Shown here: piece after piece, positions 32,927-42,306 of the stretch
Numbering within the stretch: the stretch's first letter is position 1
Layout of the letters: each line of letters begins with the position of its first letter
NCBI GenBank assembly: GCA_913060495.1
Contig: CAJXRP010000019.1
Location: forward strand, 1-64,000
Length of the DNA: 64,000 nucleotides
DNA from: an uncultured Gammaproteobacteria bacterium
Lineage (GTDB): Bacteria > Pseudomonadota > Gammaproteobacteria > Pseudomonadales > Pseudohongiellaceae
Reading direction: 5' to 3'
The notes under the pieces: model-generated
The model's input: the letters and a program-made list of their open reading frames with translations, nothing else
Database searches by the model: none
Told to the model about the DNA's origin: nothing
Made by a program: the position numbers and the translations under genes

Positions 32927-34954
32927 ATGGACGTCAAAAAAGCAATAGATTCAATTGTGGGCGCAGCAGAGAGTGCTATAGGAAATGTTGATGGTCTTGA
33001 ATTAGATATAGAAAAAGCAGTGGATCTAATTGTTGGTGATGACGAGGGTGTTGTTGTAGCCTCACTCCCCCAGAAAAACAACTCCAAGCAAAAACTAATA
33101 CGCATGGCCGATGTGAAGGTTCGGCAGGCAATTCTAAAATTTAAAGTTTTTGATGATGATCCCTCAAAATCTGAGGCGGAAAGGTTTCTACTGCCCCTGT
33201 CGGATATGGGTCCAGAGCTTCTCTTGAGAGAATTGAACATATTGCGGCCGTGGGTCGAAGGCCAGATAGAAAATAGACTCGCATTGTTGGCCAATGAGGC
33301 ACTGTGGAAGTCTATTCAGCGCTTGCCAGGTAAGTCGCCGCATATAGAACATATGTCGAGTGCACTGAAGGAAGTGCATGGATCTGCTAAATATAAAGAG
33401 AATTCTGTCTCGGACAATGTGTTGGGTATGTTCAGCAAGATGGGAACTCCCGCTACGAAGAGTGTCATGAGCGAGGTCGATTTTGATGAATTCGAATCGC
33501 TTGCTTCCTACGGCAATTCCTATGCAATCCTTGATTCGCCAGATATTTCTGGCAAGTGGCAGGACGACAAGGTATTTGCTTCACAGCGATTAGCTGGATT
33601 GAATCCTATGGCTATTCAAAGGGTGACTCTGGATAGTGATGAGCCGGGAGTAGGTGTCTCTTGGAATAGACTAAGCGCCAAGCTCTCTAGCCGTATAGAT
33701 GAAGAGACGTTGGCGTATTTTGGTCTCGATATACACTTGAAGGAGGCGGTGAGGCAAAAGCGACTATATGTCTGTGACTATGAGGCTCTCGTAGGTATCA
33801 AGCCGGATGTAAAAGCGCCAGGTGTTAAACAAGAGAAAATTCTGGCGCCGATAGCACTTTACATAAAATCTGATAATTATTCCGGACTGCAGCTATTCGC
33901 AATTCAATTAGACCAGTCAGTGGATTCAGATGCGCTGCTTGCGAAGGACAAGAATAAGCCTGGCAGGATAAATAGTTGGATAATGGCAAAAATGATAGTT
34001 CAGGTTTCTGATGTGAACTACAACCAAAGCGTCAATCATCTCCTTGAGACACATTTGATCGAAGATGCGATGGCAACTTCTACTCGTCGACAACTCCATG
34101 TCGAACATCCACTTCGCGTGTTGCTTACGCAGCATTTTACAGCACTGCTGACTATTAATAAGGCTGGCGAGAAGTTGCTATTAAGTGATGCAGGTTTGAT
34201 TCAACAAATTCTTGAGACTGGTCTTAGTGGCTCGCTGCAGCTAATGAAGGAGCGCTACGATACTTGGTCGTTTGAGGATCTTGATTTTCCGGCTCGCCTA
34301 GGCCTGAGAGGAGTTGATGATGCCGCAGCTCTTCCTTATTTCCCCTATCGGGATGATGGACTATTGCTCTGGGATGTTTTGGGGCGCTATGTGGATGCCT
34401 ATATTCGCAATTATTATGAGTCTGACGCGGATGTGTTGGAAGACTACGAACTTCAGGCTTGGGCTTTGGAACTGTCAGAGAAAGTTAAAGGGTTTAGCTC
34501 AAAAATAGAGAGTATCGGTGACTTGCAAACGATACTGCACCGCATAATTTGGACGGCTGGGCCACAGCACGCAGCCGTCAATTTTCCTCAGATAGAATAT
34601 TTTGGTTTTGTGCCTAACTACCCAACGGCGTTCTACACCGCTCCACCCGAAAATTTATCTAGTGCAGTAGTATCGAATGAGGAATTGCTTAAGTTCCTGC
34701 CGCCATCAGATAAAGTGGCTGCACAGATTGAAGTTGCCATTGCGCTATCAGGCTATCATTATGATTCTTTGCTAGACTATTCAGAGAAGCTGGAGCCAGG
34801 TGCGCGCGAAATATGCGAGCAATACTATACAGAGTTGCGCGACTCAACCACGAAGGAAATTGTAAAGCGAAATAGAGATCGTGAAGAGCAGCGTGGTTTA
34901 CTAGCATATAGCTATTTTCTGCCGGAGAATGTGCCGAATAGTACGAGTGTTTAA
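32927..34954 (+). CDS. Lipoxygenase
   Basis: The 675-residue iron dioxygenase acts on polyunsaturated fatty acids to give hydroperoxides. Iron ligands are visible: the HxxxxH pair in NHLLETH (His371, His376), QHAAVN (His548, Asn552) and the C-terminal carboxylate. The terminal residue is valine rather than the usual isoleucine. Supporting motifs are W-MAKM-VQVSDVNYNQ, EHPLRVLLTQHFTALLTIN and FPYRDDGLLLW. There is no signal peptide. The N-terminal 60 residues are acidic and not part of the fold core. The ATG at 32927 suits the AGAGG ribosome site better than a GTG six bases earlier. It likely works with the P450 upstream. Confidence 0.9.
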   Translation: MDVKKAIDSIVGAAESAIGNVDGLELDIEKAVDLIVGDDEGVVVASLPQKNNSKQKLIRMADVKVRQAILKFKVFDDDPSKSEAERFLLPLSDMGPELLLRELNILRPWVEGQIENRLALLANEALWKSIQRLPGKSPHIEHMSSALKEVHGSAKYKENSVSDNVLGMFSKMGTPATKSVMSEVDFDEFESLASYGNSYAILDSPDISGKWQDDKVFASQRLAGLNPMAIQRVTLDSDEPGVGVSWNRLSAKLSSRIDEETLAYFGLDIHLKEAVRQKRLYVCDYEALVGIKPDVKAPGVKQEKILAPIALYIKSDNYSGLQLFAIQLDQSVDSDALLAKDKNKPGRINSWIMAKMIVQVSDVNYNQSVNHLLETHLIEDAMATSTRRQLHVEHPLRVLLTQHFTALLTINKAGEKLLLSDAGLIQQILETGLSGSLQLMKERYDTWSFEDLDFPARLGLRGVDDAAALPYFPYRDDGLLLWDVLGRYVDAYIRNYYESDADVLEDYELQAWALELSEKVKGFSSKIESIGDLQTILHRIIWTAGPQHAAVNFPQIEYFGFVPNYPTAFYTAPPENLSSAVVSNEELLKFLPPSDKVAAQIEVAIALSGYHYDSLLDYSEKLEPGAREICEQYYTELRDSTTKEIVKRNRDREEQRGLLAYSYFLPENVPNSTSV

Positions 34955-34959
34955 AATTT

Positions 34960-35487
34960 ATGGCATTACCTATTAGTATCGATTTAATTGTAAATACCGC
35001 GGAAATCGTGGGTGGAGTAGCTGTTATAGCCTCTCTGCTTTTCGTTGCGCGCCAGATGCACGAGAATAATAAAAGCGCACGTGAATCTAACTATATCCAA
35101 GTAATGCAACACAACAAAGATATGGGAAGACTTATAGGTAGCGATGTAAAAATGGCGAATCTTTATCGTCGTGGATGTGATGGTTTTGTTGAATTGAATG
35201 CAGATGAACGCTGGCAGTTTGGGTCTTTAATGATGGCGATGTTCTGTGATTTTAACCAGCAGCACACACTATACAATCAGCAACGTTTGGATCAGCAATT
35301 TTGGAATGCGATCGAACATAATATGAACTTCTATCTAGATCGTAGAGGTGTAAGAGACTGGTGGCGCTCTCAGCCTTTCCAGTTCGATCTGAGCTTCGTT
35401 GAATATGTCGATGCTTATTTGGAAGCCCATAATTATCATGAAAAAGATCAGGCCGCGCTAGAGCCCGAACTTGCATCTAAAGATTAA
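34960..35487 (+). CDS. Small protein with one N-terminal membrane helix, unknown function
   Basis: The 175-residue protein starts 5 bp after the lipoxygenase stop, so it is almost certainly co-transcribed. An N-terminal helix (about residues 8-28) anchors it. The remainder is a charged helical domain rich in tryptophan and aromatic residues (NYIQVMQHNKDMGRLI, DERWQFGSLMMAMF, RDWWRSQPFQFD). I recognise no domain. The tight spacing suggests a function linked to lipid oxidation. Confidence 0.7.
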   Translation: MALPISIDLIVNTAEIVGGVAVIASLLFVARQMHENNKSARESNYIQVMQHNKDMGRLIGSDVKMANLYRRGCDGFVELNADERWQFGSLMMAMFCDFNQQHTLYNQQRLDQQFWNAIEHNMNFYLDRRGVRDWWRSQPFQFDLSFVEYVDAYLEAHNYHEKDQAALEPELASKD

Positions 35488-35536
35488 AAAGATACATACA
35501 CGGTAATGTTCTTCGCTAAGCTCGGTTACCTTAATT

Positions 35537-35564
35537 GAGATGCTTGTCATCTCTGTCTCTTTTT
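35537..35564 (+). terminator. Rho-independent terminator after the lipoxygenase unit
   Basis: GAGATG-CTTGT-CATCTC is followed by a T-rich tract ending in TTTTTT, directly after the plus-strand unit and before the convergent gene. Confidence 0.65.
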
Positions 35565-36386
35565 TCACGCACCAACTAGATCGCCTGGAAGGTGTTTGAT
35601 ATCCAAATAGAAAGTATCCAAGGGTGATTCTACATCATCGGATAGATCGCTAGGGCTAGAACCGGCCGCATTCCCAATATGCATAATGCCCATGTGCATA
35701 AGTGCGTCAGCAATAAGTTCACTACAAAAATAGTGCGATGTAATGGCATGGCTGTGAGAGATCTTATCTTGAGCTGTGTGATCAATATTATCTTGTGCGG
35801 CTTCTATCGTTTTCTCAATAATTTGTTTTAGCTCGCCGTCAGGTAATTTACTAATTACATCGCCTCTGACTTCGCTCTTTATTTTTGCAACTGTATATTC
35901 GGTGAATTGCTCATTTTCTAGTTCGCGAGCAACAAAGTGTCCGGCAGCTACCAAGTGCTCAGCAGGATATACCGAGTTGCGAATATTTTGGTTCAAGGCA
36001 AAAGCCTTCAGTTTGTTAACGTCCGCTTTGCCAGCTTGCGCCGGGTCTAATTGTCTAATGCCAAATGCAGAGTATTCTTTACTCTTGGCATAGTCTTCCA
36101 TGCGCTGATCAAAATTTACCAACATTACGCCTGCTTTCTCAGAACCGGCTTTACCGTTATGTCCGATATCTTTGCCAGGCGTGACAGAGCTCTCGAACAG
36201 CAATAGTTCATGGTCTGAATATCCAATGTCATCGCCTTTGATAATCATGGCGCAATGGGACCAAGAGCCACCTGTTATATCTCGGATAAGCACGCTATCC
36301 GCCGCTATGCCCTGGAAGAATACCAGGTCGCCTGATTTCAATTCATGCCTTAAGCTGGCAAGATTCGCTGTATTTTTAGCAGTCAT
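35565..36386 (-). CDS. Permuted NlpC/P60-like (YiiX-type) papain-fold protein
   Basis: The 273-residue protein opens with SGDLVFFQG followed by GGSWSHCAMII (candidate catalytic histidine). Near the end it has HYFCSELIADALMHMG (candidate catalytic cysteine). This histidine-first, cysteine-last order marks the circularly permuted NlpC/P60 group, whose members act as amidases or acyl-hydrolases/transferases on lipids or peptides. There is no signal peptide. AGGGA precedes the ATG. It is convergent with the lipoxygenase unit. The substrate is unknown, and a lipid role would fit the neighbours. Confidence 0.75.
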   Translation of the reverse strand: MTAKNTANLASLRHELKSGDLVFFQGIAADSVLIRDITGGSWSHCAMIIKGDDIGYSDHELLLFESSVTPGKDIGHNGKAGSEKAGVMLVNFDQRMEDYAKSKEYSAFGIRQLDPAQAGKADVNKLKAFALNQNIRNSVYPAEHLVAAGHFVARELENEQFTEYTVAKIKSEVRGDVISKLPDGELKQIIEKTIEAAQDNIDHTAQDKISHSHAITSHYFCSELIADALMHMGIMHIGNAAGSSPSDLSDDVESPLDTFYLDIKHLPGDLVGA

Positions 36387-36674
36387 TTTTTTCCCTATCA
36401 GATAGTTTCTTTATAGGTTTTACCAAATTCTTTTCGAGCAATATGATAAATCTCGGTCTAGTTTAACGGACAGATCAATAAATCCCCATTTTTGGCTAGA
36501 ACTAATTTATTCCAAGATGCGATGAAGTTGAAATTGTGTTGTTTGTCGAACATTCTAAGAAATTCATCGTTCAGTGTTTTGGCGATTACTTCACCAATTA
36601 GGGAGTAATGTGAATATTCTTGCCAAGTTTCTTTAAGAATATGTGCAGTCTGTGTAATGGAGCCGAACTAACAG

Positions 36675-36845
36675 ATGTTGCTTTCTTTGGGTAAGCTCGA
36701 GGCAGATCAAATTCTCGAAGATGAAGGGGAGATATCGATAAATTGCGAGTTTTCTAATTCGAGCAACTGGTTTGATCAGATAGCCAGTGAGCAGGTATTT
36801 GGTGCAGGCGGGATCGCAGCGCCTAGCGCGATAACCCACAAATAA
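36675..36845 (+). pseudogene. Decayed duplicate of the Hsp33 C-terminus
   Basis: An open frame of 56 residues starting MLLSLGKLEADQILEDEGE is nearly identical in sequence to the end of hslO at 21955-22122. It keeps CEF but the last zinc cysteine is serine (CEFS), and the FDQI and FGAGG segments are diverged. The preceding roughly 230 codons of Hsp33 are absent. The flanks (36387-36674, 36846-36983) show no other gene. It is a partial duplication that can no longer make the zinc site. Confidence 0.8.
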
Positions 36846-36983
36846 GATGGGATATTTTGTCAGAGTAGTGCTGTAATAGCAGTAAACTGCTTAATGACAA
36901 GCCTAGTTACGCTATATATTTCTTAGTAACCCCCTCTTTCTGGTATTCTAGGCTTATCTGTAGATAAATTTAGGGATTTTTTT

Positions 36984-37589
36984 TTGGGCTGTGTAAACCA
37001 TCCAAATGCCCCTGTTGCTGCAACTTGCAAAAGTTGCAGCGCTACGCTTTGTGGCATCTGTACCAAATTCCTAGACTCGGGAGAGTATTGTGAATTATGT
37101 GCGTCGCTGGCAGAGGCTACTGCCTTTCGAAAGACTCGTGAGCGTAATGAGGAAGAGCGCAATGTAGTGATGGCTCAGACCACCACAGCTCGAATTACAG
37201 AAGAAGAAGACAGGGAAAAGGCGCGCAGCAAGGATGGCTTGTATATCCGGGGCGGTATTGGCATTGCCTCACTGATGCTCTTTGTTTCCATTGGCTTGTA
37301 TGCTTTTCCCGATCTAACAAAATCAGACGCGCAGTTAGCAGAGGAGCAGAGCATTACGCTTCTGACGCAGTGTCGAGAGGTTTTTCAGGCTATTGGTATC
37401 ATGCTCTCTGAAGGAGAAACTCCAGACAGTACGCAAAGCTGCCCGGGCACAAATATTCCAAATATCATTAGCCGACGAGGAGATACAATTACTGTGTCGC
37501 ATCCCAATCCTCGTCAGTTTGGATTGGTTGAACTGTATGTTACTAGTGACTCACATCGCGTTGTGATGGAAGGGCTGGGTCAAGGATGA
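36984..37589 (+). CDS. B-box-like zinc-finger membrane protein
   Basis: The 201-residue protein starts at TTG, with AGGGA about seven bases upstream. The first 40 residues are cysteine-rich: C3, H6, C15, C18, C23, C26, C36 and C39 are arranged as a B-box-type zinc-binding domain. A charged helix follows, then one membrane helix (about 88-106), then an extracytoplasmic domain of about 90 residues with two cysteines. It overlaps the next gene by 4 bp (ATGA), so it is coupled to a pilin-like protein. The family is unknown to me. It may help assembly or export of that pilin. Confidence 0.7.
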   Translation: MGCVNHPNAPVAATCKSCSATLCGICTKFLDSGEYCELCASLAEATAFRKTRERNEEERNVVMAQTTTARITEEEDREKARSKDGLYIRGGIGIASLMLFVSIGLYAFPDLTKSDAQLAEEQSITLLTQCREVFQAIGIMLSEGETPDSTQSCPGTNIPNIISRRGDTITVSHPNPRQFGLVELYVTSDSHRVVMEGLGQG

Positions 37590-38008
37590 TTAGTGTAAAA
37601 GCATTTCAGCAAGGCTTTACCCTAATCGAATTGCTTGTCGTCACAGCTATCATTGGCATATTGACCATGGTCGCGCTTCCAGCCTATGAGTTGTATACCC
37701 AGTCAGCAAGGTTCACCGAAGCCGTGATAGCAGCGGGTGTCTATCAGAACGCAGTGGTCGTAGCCGCTAACGCTCAACGATTTAGTTCCCTTGTTGATAT
37801 TAACGAGGGAACTCTTGGCGTTCAGGATTTTCAGCCTAGAGATGCTAATTCTCACGGGATTCATGTGCATGATGGCTCGATAATTCTAACCTGGAAGAAT
37901 GACGGTTCGCTGCTAGATGGCGTGACCTATAGCCTTACGGCAGATACCGTTACACCACCCATCACGTGGTCTGTTGGTGGCACTTGTACATTCAGAGGCT
38001 TTTGTTAG
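37586..38008 (+). CDS. Type IV pilin-like protein
   Basis: The 140-residue protein has a type III prepilin signal: basic leader MISVKAFQQG cleaved before FTLIELLVV, with Glu5 of the mature protein present. The hydrophobic helix continues to about residue 32. A C-terminal cysteine pair (GGTCTFRGFC) could close a disulfide loop as in PilA-type or minor pilins. It is translationally coupled to the zinc-finger protein. A PilU ATPase gene lies 4 kb away, but no pilus assembly genes are adjacent, so whether it forms a pilus or a pseudopilus is open. Confidence 0.85.
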   Translation: MISVKAFQQGFTLIELLVVTAIIGILTMVALPAYELYTQSARFTEAVIAAGVYQNAVVVAANAQRFSSLVDINEGTLGVQDFQPRDANSHGIHVHDGSIILTWKNDGSLLDGVTYSLTADTVTPPITWSVGGTCTFRGFC

Positions 38009-38037
38009 CGATCAAGTTCTACAAAAAAAGGCCGTAC

Positions 38038-38715
38038 TTAGCGGTTAGTCCTCTTAAATAGGCGTGGATTTTTTTCAATAAAGCTATCTATCCACTGTTC
38101 CAAGAAAGAATCACGCTCGCGTGTATTTAGGAATCCCCATCCTAGGATTGAAACGACTAAGGCCCCAATACCGTCAACGATGAGATCCCACATCGTGTCG
38201 ACGAGCCCGCTCTTTTGCATGTTCGTTCCAAGAATCTGATCCCCAGTGAATTCAAATATTTCCCAAATAGCTCCCATTCCCATGGCGAAAAGAAACGCAA
38301 AAAAGGCGATGAATTTTGGATGAAGGTCTAGTTCGACGTCTTCCTTCTCATTGAGCACATACACAAGGAGGAAGCCGAGTATTCCAAGTAGGAATCCGGA
38401 ACCGGTGTGCAGGACAATATCCCACCACCAAAATCGAGCGTAGTAGCCTTGAACTTCGCCGAGGAACAATGACAGATAAACGAAAATCACTGCTAGTGTT
38501 TCAAACTCAGGAGGAATCTTAACCTGAAAGCGTTGGCCTAAAAGAACAGGTAGGAATGTGATGCAAAGAATGATGGCGACTTCTATTGCCGCTTGATAGC
38601 GAGCTTGCAACAGCAAAAGGCCGATACCAAGAGCCAAGATTAATTTGAGAAAATAGGACACTCTTCTGTGAGCCAGATAATTCAGGGCATCTGTTGGGAA
38701 GTTTGAAGGCGACAT
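38038..38715 (-). CDS. Multi-pass inner-membrane protein (YjdF/DUF2238-like)
   Basis: The 225-residue hydrophobic protein has about six membrane helices. The motif WWWDIVLHTGSGFLLG and a later MGAIWEIFEFTGDQILGT followed by DTMWDLIVDGIGAL resemble the DUF2238/YjdF family of unknown function. The conserved aspartate, histidine and glutamate residues in the helices suggest an enzyme or metal site, but nothing is established. It converges on the pilin-like gene. Confidence 0.7.
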   Translation of the reverse strand: MSPSNFPTDALNYLAHRRVSYFLKLILALGIGLLLLQARYQAAIEVAIILCITFLPVLLGQRFQVKIPPEFETLAVIFVYLSLFLGEVQGYYARFWWWDIVLHTGSGFLLGILGFLLVYVLNEKEDVELDLHPKFIAFFAFLFAMGMGAIWEIFEFTGDQILGTNMQKSGLVDTMWDLIVDGIGALVVSILGWGFLNTRERDSFLEQWIDSFIEKNPRLFKRTNR

Positions 38716-38842
38716 GTGATTGTTAGTATGGGCTAATAATATACTTTCAACAAGAACCCCAAATGAGGTGCTCCGCGCACTGCTATTTGAGTGTGATACA
38801 GTTGGATTTTGTACTAATACTCTATTTTAGCCGGGTTACACC

Positions 38843-39250
38843 ATGCTTTCATACATTCAGGAAAATGAGAATCTACTGCTTATTCTAGGCATTGTGTCCG
38901 TGGTTAGCTTTCTAGCAACGCTAGTTATCATTCCCTGGATACTGCTTAGAATTCCAGCCGACTATTTTTCTAAACCTAGGCGTGTCTCACTGGTGTCGAG
39001 CGACTCACACCCGTCTCTTAAAATAGTAGTGTTCATTGCGAAGAATTTGATTGGAATTACCGTCGCACTATTGGGAATAGCGATGCTAGTTTTGCCGGGG
39101 CAGGGGTTACTAACTATCTTAATCGGTGTGATGCTGATCGACTTTCCTGGCAAGTATAGGTTTCAGCGATGGCTGATTTCTCGAGAGCCTGTACTCAGGT
39201 CGGCAAATTGGTTGCGCGAAAAAGGCGATAAAAAGCCTTTGGTGGTGTGA
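38843..39250 (+). CDS. PGPGW-type small transmembrane protein
   Basis: The 135-residue protein has two or three membrane helices (about 11-35, 60-80, 86-95). The segment LVLPGQGLLTILIGVMLIDFPGKYRFQRWL matches the PGPGW family pattern, though the name motif reads PGQGL here. Function of the family is unknown. It is transcribed away from the YjdF-like gene. Confidence 0.7.
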   Translation: MLSYIQENENLLLILGIVSVVSFLATLVIIPWILLRIPADYFSKPRRVSLVSSDSHPSLKIVVFIAKNLIGITVALLGIAMLVLPGQGLLTILIGVMLIDFPGKYRFQRWLISREPVLRSANWLREKGDKKPLVV

Positions 39251-39360
39251 AGAGGAATTCGCAAATTTGGTTTTGGAAAGGTAGACGGAGCAGGAGCTAG
39301 GAATTTTATAGCCTAGCCCCACACTCTTGTTAAGTAGCTCACCGCTATGATCAATGAATG

Positions 39361-40053
39361 CTAGAAGCGATAACCTAGCGAGATCATATATACCCAAGGG
39401 TCTATATCGACGTCTGCAGTTACTTTGCCTAAAGCCGAGTTGAAACTCGCATCCGTATCGATATCAATCTTCCACATAGATGCGTTCAGCATCCAGTTCT
39501 CAGTAAGATTCCAATCTACTCCCGCTCGGTAGGCCAGGCCATAAGAGTCATCTAAGTCTAGGCTACTAGCTCCTAGCTCATTTCGAGCTTGGCTAGAGAG
39601 TGATTTTTCGAAGAAAGTCGTGTAGTTAACCCCAAGGCCCACATAAGGGCGGATCGCTGAACCAGAATTCCCCAAAAAATAATTGAAGGTTAGGGTAGGT
39701 GGAAGCTGATCGGTAGTGCCAAGGTTTCTGGTAGCAAAGCCGTACTGGTCTAACCCTGCAGCCGTAAGGTCGTGTTCAAAAGGGGTGGCCGCAAGAACTT
39801 CAGCGCCAATATTATCTGTAAGCATATAAACAAAATTTAGGCCGACCTGAGTGCTGTCTCCCACTCCGGCTTTAGTGGCGGCCAGAGCGCCGGTATTAAC
39901 TGTGCTTATCAGGCTGCTGCTCTCATCAGGAGCAACGGAAACCGCGCCAACTCGTAGGATAAAGTCGCCGGCCTCGTGGCTTAGCGCTACGGCAGGAAAA
40001 GTGAGCGCTAGAAAAAATGCTGTATTAACGGTCTTGAATGGGTACTTCTTCAT
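39361..40053 (-). CDS. ompW: OmpW-family outer-membrane protein
   Basis: The 230-residue protein has a signal peptide (to about ALS at 24). OmpW features include GDFILRVGAVSVAPDES at the mature start, LTDNIGAEVLAATPFEHDL, LPPTLTFNYFLG, RPYVGLGVNYTTFF, and the terminal YMISLGYRF ending in phenylalanine for BAM recognition. OmpW forms a small eight-stranded barrel for hydrophobic solutes. GAGG precedes the ATG at good spacing. It is a single gene. Confidence 0.92.
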   Translation of the reverse strand: MKKYPFKTVNTAFFLALTFPAVALSHEAGDFILRVGAVSVAPDESSSLISTVNTGALAATKAGVGDSTQVGLNFVYMLTDNIGAEVLAATPFEHDLTAAGLDQYGFATRNLGTTDQLPPTLTFNYFLGNSGSAIRPYVGLGVNYTTFFEKSLSSQARNELGASSLDLDDSYGLAYRAGVDWNLTENWMLNASMWKIDIDTDASFNSALGKVTADVDIDPWVYMISLGYRF

Positions 40054-40256
40054 GGAAAACCTCGTAGTAGTTAAAGATTAATCGCGCTATCGAAAAAAAG
40101 TTGGAAAGAGAAAATATCAAGTGGAGAAAATACACTACGGAAATAAAGAGGAATTGATTTGCATCAGTTATCTGCGCTACAGAGTCGCCAGGCAAGGAAT
40201 GCTGATCTGGAGTTCTGTAGCGGGAGAGATTTTAAGCAAGCGCCACCTGAGTGGCA

Positions 40257-41945
40257 CTAAGCTCTGCGGCGATATTCTCTGTAAACCGGGGTCCAGAAGT
40301 TGCGCTCGATAGAGGCAAGCAATTCGTCGTCGGTCATTTCTCGCGCAAGGTCTTGTGCGATAGCAGTTTTGGCAACCGCGAATGCTATCTTGCGGCTGAT
40401 CTCTGGCAATGCTGTTAGTGGAGGTAGTACAGCGCTGGATTGGTCTTCTTGCCCAGGCGAGAGCTTAGCTAAGGTCGTGCTGGCAACCATCAACATCTTG
40501 TCGCTAACTAACTTAGCTTTGCAGGATATGACGCCGAGGCCTACGCCAGGGAAAACATAACTGTTGTTACATTGCGATATTTCGAGGTGTTCGCCGTTGT
40601 GTTCAACGGCCTCGAATGGGCTGCCGGTGGCAACAATGGCTTTGCCATCGGTCCAAGCGACTACGTCTCGAGGATGTGCTTCCACATGCTGCGATGGATT
40701 GCTCAGGGGTAGGATGATCGGACGAGGACAGCCTGCGAGCATCTGGCGGATTGCTTCCTCGGTAAACAGTCCAGGTTTGCCTGAGACACCGATAAGTATA
40801 CTTGCCTCAGTATTGGTGATCACATCGATAAGGTTGGCATACTCACTGCTTGAGGTGAGTGCCCATTCCTCAAGAGCAGAGGAAGATTGTACCAAGCGCT
40901 CCTGAAAGTCGAGTAAGTCGCTCATGCCCTGGGTTAGCAGCCCGTAGCGGTCGACCATAAAGACTCTGGCACGCGCTTGTGCATCAGTGAGGCCTTCGAT
41001 AACCATCGCATTGATAATGAGTTCGGCTATGCCGCAGCCTGCTGAACCGGCGCCCACAAACACTACTTTCTGTTCGCCTAGGGTTTCGCCTTTCTTTCGG
41101 CAGGCTGACAGTAGCGTACCCAAAGTCACCGCCGCCGTGCCCTGAATGTCATCATTGAAACAACAGACCTGTTCACGGTGCCGCTGCAAAATTGGCATGG
41201 CATTCGGTTGCGCAAAATCTTCAAACTGGATCAACACACCCGGCCAGCGTTTCTGTGCGGCTTCTATAAATTGATCAACGAAGGCATCGTATTCTTCTTT
41301 GTCGATGCGCGGATGGCGCATACCCATGTAGTAAGGGTCGTCCAATAGTGTTTTATTGTTGGTTCCTACATCCAGTGCTACAGGTAGAGTATACGCAGGG
41401 CTGATTCCACCGCAGGATGTATAGATGGATAGTTTTCCAATGGCAATGCCCATGCCACCAACGCCTTGGTCTCCTAGGCCAAGCACGCGTTCACCATCAG
41501 TTACAACGATTACCTTCACGCTATCTTTGGTGACACTGTGCAATATTTCATCCATGAACTGTCGGTCTTCATAGGATGCGATGATGCCGCGGGCACTGCG
41601 GTAGATATCAGAGAAGTGTTCGCAGGCTTCGCCTACAGTGGGCGTGTAAATGATAGGCAGCATCTCGACGAGATGATCACTCAGTAAGCGGTAGAACAGA
41701 GTCTCGTTGTTGTCCTGCACCGCACGCAGGTAGATGTGCTTGTTAATAGGTTCATCGAAGCTCTTGTACTGCATGTAGGCTCGTTTTACTTGCTCCTCGA
41801 TATTCTCATAACGTGGCGGCAAGAGTCCCATTAGATTGAAATTGAGACGTTCCCTCCCGGAGAAGGCAGAGCCCTTATTCAGTAAGGGTGTTTCCAGAAG
41901 AGAGGGGCCTGCGTAGGAAATGTAGACGGGCTTGCTTGAAGTCAT
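40257..41945 (-). CDS. maeA: NAD-dependent malic enzyme
   Basis: The 562-residue protein decarboxylates malate to pyruvate. It has the typical N-terminal segment [14 protein letters not shown], the tyrosine region [30 protein letters not shown], the metal-site segment [12 protein letters not shown] followed by NDDIQGTA, and the Rossmann motif [14 protein letters not shown]. Length and motifs match the SfcA/MaeA group, which uses NAD. It is a single gene divergent from pilU. Confidence 0.94.
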   Translation of the reverse strand: MTSSKPVYISYAGPSLLETPLLNKGSAFSGRERLNFNLMGLLPPRYENIEEQVKRAYMQYKSFDEPINKHIYLRAVQDNNETLFYRLLSDHLVEMLPIIYTPTVGEACEHFSDIYRSARGIIASYEDRQFMDEILHSVTKDSVKVIVVTDGERVLGLGDQGVGGMGIAIGKLSIYTSCGGISPAYTLPVALDVGTNNKTLLDDPYYMGMRHPRIDKEEYDAFVDQFIEAAQKRWPGVLIQFEDFAQPNAMPILQRHREQVCCFNDDIQGTAAVTLGTLLSACRKKGETLGEQKVVFVGAGSAGCGIAELIINAMVIEGLTDAQARARVFMVDRYGLLTQGMSDLLDFQERLVQSSSALEEWALTSSSEYANLIDVITNTEASILIGVSGKPGLFTEEAIRQMLAGCPRPIILPLSNPSQHVEAHPRDVVAWTDGKAIVATGSPFEAVEHNGEHLEISQCNNSYVFPGVGLGVISCKAKLVSDKMLMVASTTLAKLSPGQEDQSSAVLPPLTALPEISRKIAFAVAKTAIAQDLAREMTDDELLASIERNFWTPVYREYRRRA

Positions 41946-42306
41946 GTGTCGCTCTTACAGAATTGTTTAGTGTTTTTTTCAGCTAGAAACGAGATGCAAG
42001 TGCAGGCTTCTCGATATTATGAGAATACGCTGACTCGAACTCGCTGTCTCTATCCGAGATTTGTCTATTGTAATTCAGAATGACAATTAGTGCCTATGAA
42101 GCTTGAAATCAAAATGTCTGTTTTGGGCTAATTGTCAGCCGTAAAGGCTACCGCTTAAGCCTTATTAGCTCGATTCTGCTAGGGTCAAGCTGTAGTCTAG
42201 GCTTATAGTAAAGCTCTTGTAACTTTGTATTCTGTAAGACCAGTAGTCGGCTAATTTTCATTCGAGCGCGACTCATACACGCTTTTCGCTTATGCAGAGA
42301 GAAACC
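41946..42306. other. Gene-free divergent region between malic enzyme and pilU
   Basis: This is a 361-bp region holding the two divergent promoters. I see no ORF, sigma-54 element or clear hairpin. Confidence 0.5.
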
